A DNA stretch of 64,000 nt from Colius striatus (GCF_028858725.1 NC_084771.1:2384915-2448914); one strand, 5' to 3'; numbered from the stretch's first letter, positions 20,814 to 32,751 are shown. Made by a program: numbers and translations. The notes: generated by a model not told the origin, from the sequence alone.

Positions 20814-23007
20814 ATGGTGATGGAAAACGTCCGAGGGAAGAAGCAGCCCCCGACCTCTGAGAGGAAAAGGAGATACTGGAGAGTGAGAGATGCAAAGCAA
20901 GGAATAGCAAAGTGTGCTGATAAAGTCAGCCAGCTCTCTCGGGAAAAGGAACGCTGCAGCAGCTCTACGAAACAGAGGTACTTGTGAAACAAAGGTGCTC
21001 TGCTGTGTGACCTGAGCGAAGGATGGAAAGCAGCATCAGAACCGCACTGCTGGTTTGCTGCCGGGCTCAGTGGCAGAGGCCTGTTTTCACTTGAGGCTGC
21101 TGCAGAGCTGTGACAGCCCCTCTTCTCCAAGGGAAGGGGAGGAAGCTCCTGAGTTCTCACTGTCATCTTTTGGAAGTTCCTTTTCATATTTCCCTGGCAA
21201 TAGCAAATGATGGGAAACAACAGGGGCTTTTTCTGCCAAAACTGAAGAGACTGCTTGTTGCAGATGCCTGGTTTGTGAGATGGCCCTTGGAGATTCCCAA
21301 ATGGTGGGGATCCCCAAGAAACCTGTCCCTGGAGATGCCCACCAACGCTCCCCCAGCCATGACCCTGCGTCCTGGAAGTTTCAGCTCCTGGCCTGCCCTG
21401 AGGTGAGGGCATTAGACGAAGGTGTCCTGCAGCTGGCACCGAGGTACCTGCGGAGCGAGTGCAGCCAGATGCAGTGGCTGATGCTCAATGCCCTCATCAC
21501 CACCTGCAACGAGCCCTCGAAGGTAGGCAGGGGGCAGCCGGCTGGAGCTGTGCAGGGGGCGTGGGGCTGGGTGAGGGGAGCTGGGGGACATGCAGCTTGG
21601 GCTTGGCTGTGCTTTGGGAGCTCTGGCAGCTCCTGCCAGCCCTCCTGCCTCCCTGCTGGCCTCCCCAAGTCCCTTGTGGCAGGCCTTTGGCTTCTGGCTC
21701 CCGAGGCAGCAGCATGGGGTTGAAGCACTGGAGTGATTTTGGCAGTGCAGCTTTTCACGGCTTCACCACAAGCATCGTGTTGCACACAGGCCAAAAGCAT
21801 GTGGATCCTGCAGGAAAGCCTCCTGGAGCTACTGCAGGACCTAGATGACGAGGTGGTCGAAACGACCCTCTCCTTGCTCAAAATGATGCTCCAGGCTGCC
21901 AACAGCCCAGTTTGCAGCACCCTCGTTCTGGAGCTGACTGGGAGGCTCCAGCCACTCTTTCACCACGTAAGGCTTTGTGCCCCCCACCACAGGCACTGGC
22001 TGCTGCCAGGAACCTTTGTGCTCTGTGCATTTTCAGAGCCATGCCCAGGTGGGCCTGCAGCAGCCGGTGCTGAGCTCTTGTCCTCTTTCTTTTCCACCAG
22101 ACCACCAGCAGTGTGCAGCTGCTCTCCCTTGAGCTCTTCCAACGTCTGATGCAGTCTGTCAACAAAAAGGAAAGACAGCCGATGAAGACACGGGTGTATG
22201 AGAACGTGATCGAACTGCTCTGCCTCCTGCATGCCGAGAGCCCGGAGGTGGCAGAGGTGAGGATCTCTGACCTGCCCATGTCCCCGCGGGAGGTCCCCAG
22301 GGCCAGGAAGGGCCATGAGCTTTGCCCGGGTGAGAGGACGCCCGTCCTGTGCCCTGGGCAGCGGTAGCATCTCCCTGCTCTGTGTGTCTGCAGGCCTCTT
22401 GGGTAACCCTGCTTGGAGCTGCCGCCTTCCTGAAGAAGAGGAGGCTCAGAAAGCTCCTGGAGAAGAGGAAGACATTGGAAGTGGGCAATGTCCCCTGTCC
22501 GTCTGCAGCTGTCAGGGTGCGGCAGCAGAGCCGCGCACTATGTGCAGCAGGCAGCGCGGTGCCTTTGGAGCCATCAGCAGCCCATACGAGAGGCGGCCGT
22601 CAGGTTCCTGGGTGAGACACAGCCCCTGTCCCTCCCTGCCCCGCTGCAGCTCGGCCCCAGCCCCGGCCAGGGAGAGCAGAGAGAGATGTCAGGAGCCCGG
22701 GGGGTATTCAGCACCTTCCGGCTGATGCCGTTGGGCCCGGCTCCCTCTGGGCTGTGGGAACAGCTGGGGGTTGCCCTGGCAGGAGGGGTTCCTGGGGTGA
22801 ACACAGGCTCTGATCTCAGCTCTGTTCCTCTCTGTTGCAGCCCTTGAAAACCTGCCAGAAGACACCATCTCGTCAGTAGCAAACCTGGCAGCTCAAACGC
22901 AGTGCACCCTGAGAGATGCAGAGAGAGCAGCTCCCTCCAGACTCAGCCTGCGAGAGTGGCTCCGCAGGGCCTGGAGCAGACGGCCTTCTCTCTGGGCCCG
23001 TCGCTGA
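20814..23007 (+). CDS. MROH-like gene B, spacer copy with own first exon
   Basis: Exons: 20814-20977 (ATG in a good context, basic N-terminus), 21264-21522, 21790-21966, 22101-22256, 22394-? (donor deleted), 22509-22611, 22841-23007 (TGA). Phase 2 at the end of exon 1 fits exon 2 exactly, which supports the model. Compared with the 62-64 kb copy, the exon at 22394 has lost its donor (115-bp deletion), and the 57-nt exon after 22611 is gone (379-bp deletion). Skipping the first damaged exon keeps frame, as does loss of the second, giving a possible 341-residue protein; retention of the fused segment would shift frame. HEAT-type helices as in gene A. Could be a pseudogene. Confidence 0.6.
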
Positions 23008-23303
23008 CCGGGCAGCTGCAGCTCTGAGCGGGGCCCATGCCAGGGGCTATTCCATGAGCTCCTCCCTGTGCTCCATGGCAAACCTTGGACCTACCAGCAG
23101 TTTTCTTTTGCATCGTTGCTCAGTAGTTTAGACACCGAGTTTAGCACTTGGGTTTCTTCCAGTTTGTGTACGTTTGATTTTCTGTCTTTCTTCACCCTGT
23201 GAGAACCATTTTCTACAGCTGGAAACTCTTTGTTACCCTTCGTGTCAACAAACCTGGATTTGTTCCGTGTTGTTTGAGGGACGCAAAGTGCTTTGGTAAA
23301 AAC

Positions 23304-23309
23304 AATAAA
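23304..23309 (+). terminator. Polyadenylation signal of spacer gene B
   Basis: AATAAA 297 bp after the stop, in the same setting as the arm copies. Bases 23,310-23,720 are shared 3' flank without other features. Confidence 0.6.
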
Positions 23310-23721
23310 GCTCCGTCATCAAACCTTAACCAGTGCTCCCCATGTCTGGCCTGTCACGTTTCAAGCAGTAGCTCAAGAAGTCCCAGGGACGGACAGAGTT
23401 CTTCAAACAGCATGACAGAACCAAATATTTGTAGGTACAAATATGACTTGGACCAGCCAGCTTGAATAAAGATGGTGGGGACAAGTTAATGCAGCTGGCA
23501 AGCTACTTCCAACTATCAGAAACAGGTGCTGCAAGTTAATCAGTTGGGCCCTGGGTGATCACATGGGCAGAAGCAGCATATAAGGAAGTAGCCAGCCAAG
23601 GAAGGGTGGCTTTGAGTCCCTCTGTTGGTTGCACTGTGTTGGCTGTGTATGTGTCTGCAGGTGCATTACCCAGCCTGTCTACATCTTTGAATGAATCTTG
23701 CTTGCACCGTTACAACAGGAA

Positions 23722-24250
23722 GGTGTCCAAGTGGGTTTGGAAACCTCCCAAGAAGGAGCCTCCACACCCTCCCTGGGCAGCCTGGGCCAGGGCTCCCTCA
23801 CCTCAACAGGAAAGAAGCTTTTCCTTAAGGGGAATTGTTTGTGTTACAGCTTTTGTTCAATACCCCCTGTCCTGTCACTGGACACTACAGGAAAAACCCT
23901 CCCTGCTGCCTCCTCTCCTTGGCATGCAGCTTTCAGCACTTGTAAGTATTAACGAGGTCCCCCCTCAGTCTCCTCCAAGCTGAACTGTCCAAAGTCCAGC
24001 AGCCTTTCCTCACAAGGAAGATGCTCCAGTCCCCTGAGCATCTGGGTGGCCCTGCACTGGCCTCTCTGCAGCAGTTCCCTGTCCCTCTGCAGCTGGGGAG
24101 CCCACAACTGGGCACAGGACTCCAGCTGAGGCCTCAGCACATGTGGCAGAGCAGAGGGGGAGCAGAAGCCCCTTGGCCCTGCTGCCCACACTCTGCTGGA
24201 TGCCCCCAGGCTGCCATTAGCTTCTTGCCCACGAGGCCACGTTGCTGCTC
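23722..24250 (-). repeat. CR1 fragment after spacer gene B
   Basis: Same CR1 as at 6,430-6,975. Its end runs into the right palindrome arm at about 24,002. Confidence 0.85.
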
Positions 24251-24253
24251 ACG

Positions 24254-24279
24254 TGCCGCAAAGTTTTTGGCTCTTGGCC
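24254..24279 (-). repeat. 26-bp LTR U5-end remnant (right)
   Basis: Inverted partner of 19,928-19,953. Confidence 0.6.
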
Positions 24280-24281
24280 TT

Positions 24282-24867
24282 AATAAACCTGCAGAGCTCA
24301 GCCAGTGCAACCCCCCTGCCAGGGCAGCACCACCTAGAGCAGGGCACTCAGGAACTCCTCCAGCTGGGTTGGAATGTCTCCAGAGAAGGAGCCTCCACAG
24401 CCCATCTGGGCAGCCCCTGCCAGTGCTCCCTCACCTCAACAGGGAACAACTTTGTCCTTGTGTCTCTTTGGAAGCTCTTCAGTTCCAGCTTGTTGCCCCT
24501 TGTCCTGTCACTGGCCATCCCTGAGCACAGCCTGGCTCCAGCCTCCTCACACCCACCCTTGATGCATCTGTAACCATTCCTGAGCTCACCCCTCAGGCTC
24601 CTCTCCTCCAAAACCCAGTTGTTGGCTGGTCACCAGTGTGTTCCCCAGGGCTCAGTGCTGGGCCCTGTTCTGTTTAACACCCTTCTCAATGATCTGGATG
24701 AGGGGATTGATGCTCCCTCGGTAAATTTGCCAGGTAGAGTCAGGACCCTGAACTTTAAGAGAGTGGATGAGATCCCCTGGGAAACTGCCCTGAGGGACAA
24801 AGGAGGTGAGCAGAGCTGGGAGCTTCTGAAGGACAGTTTTTTGAGCCCAAGAGCTCCCTGCCGTGCC
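24282..24867. repeat. CR1 fragments (right arm)
   Basis: A minus-strand 3' piece (24,282-24,611) followed by a plus-strand RT piece (24,617-24,867), mirroring 19,340-19,925. Bases 24,868-25,326 hold nothing recognisable. Confidence 0.85.
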
Positions 24868-25326
24868 CAGGCCCCATGTGAGTGACTGCAGGCAGCCCTG
24901 CTGTGGGCTCTGCCAGGCCCTGCACTGGGAGAGGGAGCAGGCAGGGCTGAGCATCCCGCTGGTACAGGCACTGAGCCCTGAAGGAGGCTGAAGCTGGTCA
25001 CATCTCAAAGAGCAGCTCTCAGCTGGCCTGTGCTCGGGGGCCAGGGCTGGAAGTGGCTGGTCTAAGGGTCTGGAAGTGGTGTCAGGGGACAGGTTCTCCT
25101 GTCTGTTCAAGCAACAACCAGCTGGGCTGCATCTGGGAAGTCACAAATCACGTTTGAGGGCACTTGTGGGCATGGAGATGTTCTACAGGGCCCAAGAATC
25201 TCTTGCATGTGTTCTCCTGTGGGGCTCAGGGATGCTGCCAGTCCTGCAAAGGCTTCAGCAGAGCTCTTGTCCTCCACACAAAGGCGGGAAGCACTTGGTT
25301 GGGGTTTTTAATACGAAGTACATAGG

Positions 25327-25452
25327 TGTCGTGGTTTGGCCCAGCCAGCACAGAGGCACCACGACAGCCTCTCGCTCGGTGCCCCCATCCACCCCCACCC
25401 TCGTCAGGATGGCAGAGGCCCCAGAGAAAAGGGAGGAGGAAGAGAAGCAAGG
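25327..25452 (+). mobile_element. Truncated LTR (right)
   Basis: TGTCGTGGTTTGGCCC start at 25,327; partner of 18,755-18,880. Confidence 0.55.
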
Positions 25453-25453
25453 T

Positions 25454-25969
25454 TGTTGTGGATGGAGACAAGGGCAGGGAGGGCTGGCTGCCCGTTACGG
25501 TTCCCGGCAAAACAGGCTCCAGTGCTCGACTGAGAGAGGAAAGGAGGAAAGTTTATTCTGCTACCAACATGAAACAGAACGGAACAAAAGCAAAAAGGGA
25601 GCAGGATGATGAGAAAATGACAACCACGGGACACAGTCCTTGGGGAACATCTCTGGCGTGGATTCTTCACACCTCCTCTCTTTCCTCACTGACCTTGGAG
25701 TCCGCGTGGTTGTTTCTCTCACTCTTCCCACTCCTTGCATCGCCAGCAGACAGAGAAGAAGGAGGGACAGGAGGAGGAAGAAACAGGAAGAACCGTCATT
25801 TTCCAGCTTCTCCAAAAGTGATGGTGGAGGCGGCTCATTGGCTCAGCCCCAGCAGTGGGGCTGGCTCAGAGCTGGGCAGGGTTTCCAGCGACTTCTTACA
25901 GGAGCCATCTTTACAGCCCCTTCCCCCTTCCCAGAAACGGCTGTCATGTCAAACCCTGACCACAAAACA
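25454..25969 (-). mobile_element. LTR directly after gene A (right)
   Basis: Partner of 18,238-18,753, with AATAAA (reverse) at 25,552-25,557. Confidence 0.7.
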
Positions 25970-25975
25970 TCAAAC

Positions 25976-28900
25976 TCAGTCACTTTCCCCAGCAGAGACG
26001 TACCGGCGCTTGGCTTGGAAGAACCAGCAGCACTTGGCACACAAGCTCCGCAGCGAGCGCTGCTGCCTTGCAGACGGCAGGATCCAGCGGGTCTGAGTGG
26101 CCAGGCAGCAGATGGAGGGCTCGGGGTCTGTCTGCAGGGCCTGGAGGGCTGTGGCAGAAGGAGAAAGGGCCGGGATGAACCCCCGTGGCTTGTGTATGGC
26201 CGCCCCGGGCAGCCCCTCCAGACCCTGCCGGCCCCACGCGGCTCTCGCCCTGGCAGCAGGAGCACGTGGCACCAGGGCATGTGCTGGGAGCTGCTGCTCA
26301 GGAAGGCCTCAGAGCTCCCAAGCCTCTCCTCTGCCCTGCCAGCGTTTCCCTGGCGCAGAGCAAGGAAGGGCCGTCCCAGCCCCAGCCGTACTCACCGCAG
26401 TGGATCTCTCTCAGCCTCTCCTCGCTCCTGTCCCTGGAGAATCGCGCAGCAACCCCTGAGCAGAGAGCCCCGTCAGAGCTGCTGCCGCCCAGCACGTCCC
26501 CAGCTGCCCCTCGCTGCCGGCAGCAGCGGGGCCGGGCTGCCAGGAGAGGGGCTCTGGGGGCTGCAACTCACCCACAAACCTGATGGCCGCCGCTCGCACG
26601 CTGCCCTGCGAGTCCTGGAGGTACCGCAGGCTCTGCTGCAGGTACATGTCAGCTCTTCGCCTGTCCTTCCTCACCTGGAGAGAGTAAGAGGCTGGGATGG
26701 ACCCTCCACTGCCGGCCAGAGCAGTCCCTTCTCCCGCTGATCCCCTTCCCAGCCCGGGCATGGCCATCTCCCCGGCAGAGGCCTGTGGGGCCGAGGTACG
26801 GAGCCGCAGGCAGAGGCGGCTCTGGGGTGCCAAGACCCCTCTGCCCATCTGTCCGGGCTGCCAAAAGGACTGGGGTCTCCTCCAGCGGCCTGCGGGGTGG
26901 GGAGGGGAGCGTGGCTGGAGAAGAGCCCCTGGGGCCTCTGTGCTGGAGGGCTCCAGGCTGCGGGCCCGGGCCTTTGTCCTCACCAGGCACTCTGGGATCC
27001 TCCACGAGTCCTCGGAGCCGATGAAGCGCGTGGGCTTTTTGCACCGCAGGACGTCCATCACAGCCAGGAGGGTGTGCTGAGCCACCTGCAGAGCAGCAGA
27101 GGATGGGAACTGGCATCACGGCTTGGGGAAGGAGAGCCGGCGTCCCGCTCCTCTTGGCCAGGCGGCCTGCTGTTCCCAGCCCCGTATGGGGAGAGGCAGA
27201 GCCCGAGCGGGGGGCAGTGCCCGGGGCAGGGACATGGGGCAGCCAGCACCGCAGCTGCCTGGTGCTGCCGGCCAGCAGCAGCGAGATCCCGGAGAGCTGA
27301 GGGGCCGTCCCAGAGACACTGGGGCGGGCCGGAGCCAGCGGCACCTGCCAGGGGCACGTCCAGGGGCCTTTAGGCCACTAAAGGCCTGGGCTGCTCTGGG
27401 CAGATGGACCCCACCGGCCGCACCCCTGGGGAAATCAGGAAAGCCCATGGGGTGCATTCAGGCCCCGGGTGGCCACGGGCAGTGGCTGCTGAGAGCTGCT
27501 GCGCCAGGGCAGGCAGGGTGGGCAACGTCCGTGCCAGCTGCCAGCAGCCCCCACCCATGAGCCTCGGCCACCCCCGGGGTCTCTTCTCCCCCTTCCCCGC
27601 ATCGCCGGCCCGCTTTGCAATCTGTACCTCGGCCACGCTCTCACAATGGTCGCTGCTGCGGAAGTAGAGCGGGACCAGCGCCCTCCTCAAATGGCTCTTC
27701 ATCTTCTTCATGTCCTGGCGCTCCACAGTCCCCACCAGCTCTTGGAAGAAGCTGATGGAGAGCTGCCGCAGCTGGAGGCACTCCTGGCAGAGAGGAGGGC
27801 AGGGCAGGATGAGCAGAAGCACGAGGGAGGCCGATGGGAGGGGAGATGCTCTGGGCTCAGCTCCCACAGAGGCCTTACGTCGTCAAAGAGCGGCAGCAGC
27901 GGCTCCAAGAGCTGGACGGCGATGCAGCTGGCGAGCTGTCCCTCCAGGTGAAACATCACGTTCTGCAGGACAGCCAGGGCCCGAGCCCTCACCTCCATGT
28001 TGGCATCCTGCAGCGTCTCTGCAATATCTGGCAGCAGGAACACCATTTCTTTTGCCTGGGTGAAGCAGAGATTTCCTGTGAGGCGGGGCAAAGACCACCC
28101 ACCCTGGCCAACGTGCTCTGGCCGCTGAGCACCAGGCTCCCCCCGGCTCCCGGCACAGGAGTCGCTGCAGCGGGCTCCTGGCTGGTGGTGGCCGTGGCAG
28201 GCAGAGGAGCAGGGCCAGGGGAGGGCAGCAGAGACTCCCTGTGCGCTGCTCAGCCGCTGCTTTGTCCAACCACCCCAGCGGGGCAGATGGCTGGGGAACC
28301 CTGACCCTGGAAAGCTCCCCAGGCACCCACCAGCCCCGTCCACGGCAGGAAGGGCGCTTGGAGCCGTCCCCCCGCCTCCTGACCCCCAGCCAGGGCTAAA
28401 CCTCCGTGTGGGCCAACGTGGCTCCACTCGACACCTCGCTCACCGTCTGATGTCTCCGTGAGAGGGCGCGGAGACCCGTGAGCACCAACACGCGGTTCTC
28501 CCTCATCTCTGGGCTCCTCAGGTACTTCTGGAGCAGCTGCAGGAGGTCAGTGCTCTTCCCTTCAGCGTCGAACTCTTGCACCTGAGACAAAGAGACAAAG
28601 TGGTGAGAGAGGGGCAGAGCCTGTGGGGCTCCTGCTTCCCACGGGCAGCTCGGAGCAGGGTCCCGGGGCAGCCCTGCCCGCGCAGGACCGCACGGCAGCT
28701 TTGCCCACTCCTCCTGCCCTCTGACCATCAGCAGCCTCTTGTCCTCAGCCAGGGCTGGTTCCTTACCATCTGCTTCACGTCCTTGGTCTGCTGCTCCTCA
28801 GGGCCCAGCTGCCGGTTCCAATCGTCAGCGACATCCAGCAGCTTGTGGAAGAAGTCCGGCAGTGCCACGTCCTGGAGCAGCAGCGTCTCCCACATGGCCA

Positions 28901-30911
28901 GGCCGGCGCTGCCAAGTCCAGAGCATTTGGTCAGCGGGGCTGTCACGCAGCCCTGGCCCTGCCCAAGGCCCCTGGCCCGTGGGCAAGCAGGAGAAGGCTG
29001 AGGGGAGGGGGTTCCCCGTGGGGCAGGGAGGAGCGTGGTGGCTGGCAAGTGTGCAGGGGCGGTGGGCCCTGCTCCTCGGGGCTGGGGGGGCTGATACCTG
29101 TCAGACAGTGGGATTTGGCTGGACATGCTGTCAACCAGCGCCCTGGGGTAGCTGTGGGCCAGCGGGACAATCAGGCCCATCAGGCTCCGCCGGGCTGCCA
29201 GTTTGCTGGTGTTCTCCAAGCTCTTGTGGATGGAGCTGACGACGTCTGACACCTGGAGGGGACACGGACTGTCTGGAGCGCGGCCCTTTCCTCAGCTGCC
29301 CCTTCCCACCCCTCTCGGAGAGGCAAGGCAAGGCAAAAGCAGGAGCAAAGGCCTCGAGGGCAGGGCAGCTCAGCCAGAGGCTACTTACATCGCCCATCCA
29401 GGGGTCAGGCTCGCTCATGGCCTCGTTCAGCACCCTCCTGGCCCACTGCTTGTCTTTCCGGCTGGTGTCCTGCATGGCTTCGATGGCCACCAAGACGGAC
29501 CTTCTCTTCCGCCAACGCACTACAGAACCTAGCAGAGGAGGAAGAGCAGGGAGGGCTGTAGAGCAGAGCTGCGGGCAGGAGTGGGCAGAGGAAGGAGCTC
29601 TGCCCTTTGTCCCCATGCCCCCTTCCTGGGCACAGCCTCCCTGGGTGTCGTGGTTTGGCATGATAGCTTCTTCTCGTAAGGGGGAAGGGGCTGTAAAGAT
29701 GGCTCCTGTGAGAAGTTGCTCGCAACTCTCCCCAGCTCTGAGCCAGACCTACTGCCGGGGCTGAGCCAATGAGCCACCTCCACCATCACTTTTGAAGAAG
29801 AAGCCGGAAGAGGAGGTTTCTTCCTCCATCTTCCTCCATCTTCTTCCTTCTCTGCCTTTTCTTTTCGGGCTGGTGGTGGTGCAAGGATGGGAACAGCAAG
29901 AGAAACAACCACGTGGACTCCAAGGTCAGTGATGAAAGAGAGGAGGAGGCCGTGTCCCAAGGAAGGGACCCAATATCCACAGCTGTAACTGTGGGGAGGA
30001 ACCCACGACAAAGCAGCTCATTCAGCTTATGCCCAGAAGAGGCCTTATCCCGAGAGAGGGACCCTGCAACTGCAGAAACTGCAACCGTGGTGAAGAATCC
30101 ACGCCTGAGATATTCCCCAAGGACTGTCCCCCGTGTGAGGGACCCTGTATGGGCGGAAGCCGCAGCTGCTGGGAACAACCCCCACCAGAGAAGTTGGTTC
30201 AGGACTGTGTCCCGGGGGAGGAACCCCGTGTTGGAGCAGGGGAAGGATGCCAGGAGTTGTCCTCATCTGAGCAGAGAGAAGTGGCAGAGCCCATCTGTGA
30301 GAGACTGACCACATCCCCCAGTCCCTGCCTCCCTGAGCTGCTGAGGGGGGAGGAGGTAGAGATATGGGGAGCAGTGAGCTGGGCCCAGGAAGAAAGGAGG
30401 GATGGGGGAGGGAGATCTTAAAGTGCTGGTTGTGATTTTCTCATCATCCTACTCCCTTTTTGCTTTAATTCCATTCTGTTTCTTGTAGGATAAACTTTCC
30501 TGCTTTCCTCTCTCAGTCGAGTGCTGGAGTCTGTCTTACCCTTTAACCCTAACTGACAGCGAGCCCTCCCTGCCCTTGTCTCAATCCACAACAACCTTGC
30601 GATGCTGGAGCCCCTCACTCACCATCTTCCGATGAGTCAGAACCCATCGCATACACCAGGGTTTCGTCCCATGTCACGCGGTGCTTGAGTTTCTTTTTCG
30701 TAGCGCCGGGAGCCCCATCCTCCTTCCCAGCTCCCTTCGAGGAGCTGGCGACTGTCGGCACGCTCGGGGAGGGCACACGAATGCGGTCAGGGCGGGAATG
30801 GCGAAGCCTTTGCAAGGCGCCTCGTCTCTCGGAGATTGTCAGGGACTGTGTCAAAGAGAAGCTGCGCTGGCTCAGGGCGCTCCTCAGCTCCCTGCTCCTG
30901 ACCTGCCCCAT
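25976..30911 (-). CDS. MROH-like gene A, right arm, 11 exons
   Basis: Exons in transcript order: 30911-30623, 29528-29389, 29252-29098, 28908-28767, 28581-28444, 28055-27879, 27783-27628, 27085-26984, 26674-26572, 26455-26396, 26148-25976. All frames stay open, giving 544 residues as in the left arm. Replacements against the left copy include S to I in exon 1, NPM to YPR in exon 3, A to T in exon 5 and R to F in the last exon. In exon 2 a six-codon block differs (SVVRWR against PVSHLQ on the left). The gene is convergent with the left copy. Intron 1 carries the same solo LTR. Confidence 0.75.
29646..30593 (+). mobile_element. Solo LTR in gene A intron 1 (right)
   Basis: Partner of 13,610-14,561; begins TGTCGTGGTTTGGC at 29,646. 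Confidence 0.7.
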
Positions 30912-30972
30912 GGCTGTCTCAACAGACACTGGCTGGGGCAGGCGGCTGCTGCCAAAGGCCCTGCGCTGGGGG

Positions 30973-30980
30973 TGACGTCA
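30973..30980. promoter_or_regulatory. CRE palindrome upstream of gene A (right)
   Basis: TGACGTCA, 62 bp before the ATG, as in the left arm. Confidence 0.65.
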
Positions 30981-31009
30981 CAAAGGGCCCCGTTCTGAGC
31001 TGCCGCCCA

Positions 31010-31134
31010 GTGTGGGGCACGGGAAGGGGGGATGGCATCATGGGGGCACGGGAAGGGGGGATGGCATCATGTGGGGCACGGGAAGGGGGATGGCATCATG
31101 GGCGGCACGGGAAGGGGGGTGGAATCATGGGGGG
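31010..31134. repeat. Minisatellite, inner half (right arm)
   Basis: Same units as 13,068-13,193 in reverse complement; ends in a G run at the LTR. Confidence 0.85.
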
Positions 31135-31881
31135 TGTTGAGGAGTGGTTAAGGGAGAATGGACATGGATCCCAGAGTATAATGTTAGGCCTGATGGGGCA
31201 AGGCAATCTGAGTTCTAGTTATATGAATTTAATGCACAATCAAGACCAGAGTCAGAGCCATGGTTAAAGCAGTTGCTGTCAAGCAGACAGCAGGCCGCTT
31301 TCTGTTCCTTCAAGGTCGGGCTGTTTTCAGCTAACGAGGTAACAGCCCAAGGTGGAAAACAACTACGGGGGAAAAACAAGATGGGAAAATGTGAGGGAGC
31401 TTGCTTATTGCTGAAACCTCAAGTAGGATGAACACAAGAATGTAATCTATTAGCTGCTGTTGCTGAGCTAGGTTTGAAGCTGCTGTGTATATAAGTTAGA
31501 GCCTGCTCTCAATAAAGAAGAAGATTTCTGCTATCACTCACATTGAGTAGGACTGATTTCTTCCCACCCAGCTGAGAATAGGACCCTGGGTTGATCGCCG
31601 CATGAAGTAGGCTTCGAGCCTGGGTTTTTCAGACTTAGCGTCTGGTTTCAGGCCTTTGTGCCTGGGTTTCAGGCTTCGTGCCTGGGTTTCAGGCTTCGTG
31701 CCTGGGTTTCAGGCTTCGTGCCTGGGTTTCAGGCCTTCGTGCCTGGGTTTCAGGCTTTGTGCCTGGGTTTCAGGCCTCTGTGCCTGGGTTTCAGGCTTCG
31801 TGCCTGGGTTTCAGGCTTCGTGCCTGGGTTTCAGGCTTCGAGCCTGGGTTTTTCAGGCCAAGAGCCGAAAACTTCGCGGCA
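31135..31881 (+). repeat. 5' LTR of the right ERV
   Basis: 747 bp. TATATAA at 31,488-31,494 and AATAAA at 31,511-31,516; U5 tandem hairpin array at about 31,609-31,856. TG/CA ends. Confidence 0.9.
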
Positions 31882-31883
31882 TA

Positions 31884-31901
31884 TGGCGCCCGAACAGGGA
31901 C
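31884..31901 (+). other. ERV primer-binding site (right)
   Basis: 18 nt complementary to tRNA-Lys3, two bases after the LTR. Confidence 0.85.
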
Positions 31902-32064
31902 CTTTCACTGGGTGTTACTGGGTAAAGAGCCTGCCTGCGGGGAGCTGAGACTTGAAAATCCAGAGGCAGAGGCAGTCGTCGGAGGAAGCCTGCCGGATCC
32001 CAAGCAGAGGTTGCTGTACCCGGGGGAGTGACTACAGGTTGCGGTGAGACGAGGATCCGACAAC

Positions 32065-32751
32065 ATGGAAAAGGAGGCAGCACTCTCACTTTTACATCGC
32101 TTTTTAGAAAAGCAGGGGGTGGACTTTAAACTGACCGATTTGTCTGGTCTACTTGTACATAGTAATTGTAAAGGCTTTTTTAAAGACTCTGAGAAATATT
32201 TTGATGAGAAGGAGTGGAGAGCATATGGGACTTATCTTTGGGACTTGGTTATAGATGAAGAGAAAACTGCTCGGAAACTGATGAAACCGTGGAGCGAAGT
32301 AATTAACTGTTTGAAAAAGTATAAGTTGGAAAAGGATTTGACCGCTGCTGTAACTCAGCGGCTTGATATGCCCGAGACTGTAGCCGAGCCAACAGCTGGA
32401 CTGTTTGGTATCAGGACTAATTATGTCTCACCTCCCTTTTCTGGTGAGTGGCGAGAAATTGGAAACCTTCTCTGGGAAGCCACTATTAGTGGTGATAAGG
32501 ACAATAGTAAGATCAGTAAAAATTTAGGTCTCGTTTGGAGAGACGTGATAAATACTTTAAAAGAAATGCAAGCAGAACAGCGTGTGGCCATGGCTGCAGC
32601 CCAGGCGTTGACTGTTGCGCCGAGGCTGAAGGAGACAGACAAGGGAACGGACAGGTTCCTGCAGGAAGTATTAAAGAAACTGGAGCGACAAGAGACCATG
32701 GAAACACAGCCTGTGGCCACTGAAAGCCAGCCCGGTGCCGCCCGGCGCTGA
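32065..32751 (+). CDS. ERV gag, matrix-domain-only ORF (right)
   Basis: 228 codons, open, nearly identical to the left-arm copy (for example S for G near residue 31). Betaretroviral matrix-like N-terminus; no capsid or zinc-knuckle region follows. Confidence 0.7.
   Translation: MEKEAALSLLHRFLEKQGVDFKLTDLSGLLVHSNCKGFFKDSEKYFDEKEWRAYGTYLWDLVIDEEKTARKLMKPWSEVINCLKKYKLEKDLTAAVTQRLDMPETVAEPTAGLFGIRTNYVSPPFSGEWREIGNLLWEATISGDKDNSKISKNLGLVWRDVINTLKEMQAEQRVAMAAAQALTVAPRLKETDKGTDRFLQEVLKKLERQETMETQPVATESQPGAARR

Larger units (their letters stand above)
20206..24001. other. Spacer between the palindrome arms
   Basis: About 3.8 kb not shared as an inverted partner at this position. It holds a CR1 end, a gene B copy with its own first exon, the gene B 3' flank and another CR1. 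Its part from about 21,560 on is also a direct repeat of left-arm 3,890-6,975, so gene B 3' sequence occurs three times in the palindrome (left +, spacer +, right -). Confidence 0.85.

Noticed and set aside
31884-31901. Part of a tRNA gene
   Set aside because: Only the 18 nt complementary to a tRNA 3' end are present; no cloverleaf. It is a primer-binding site.
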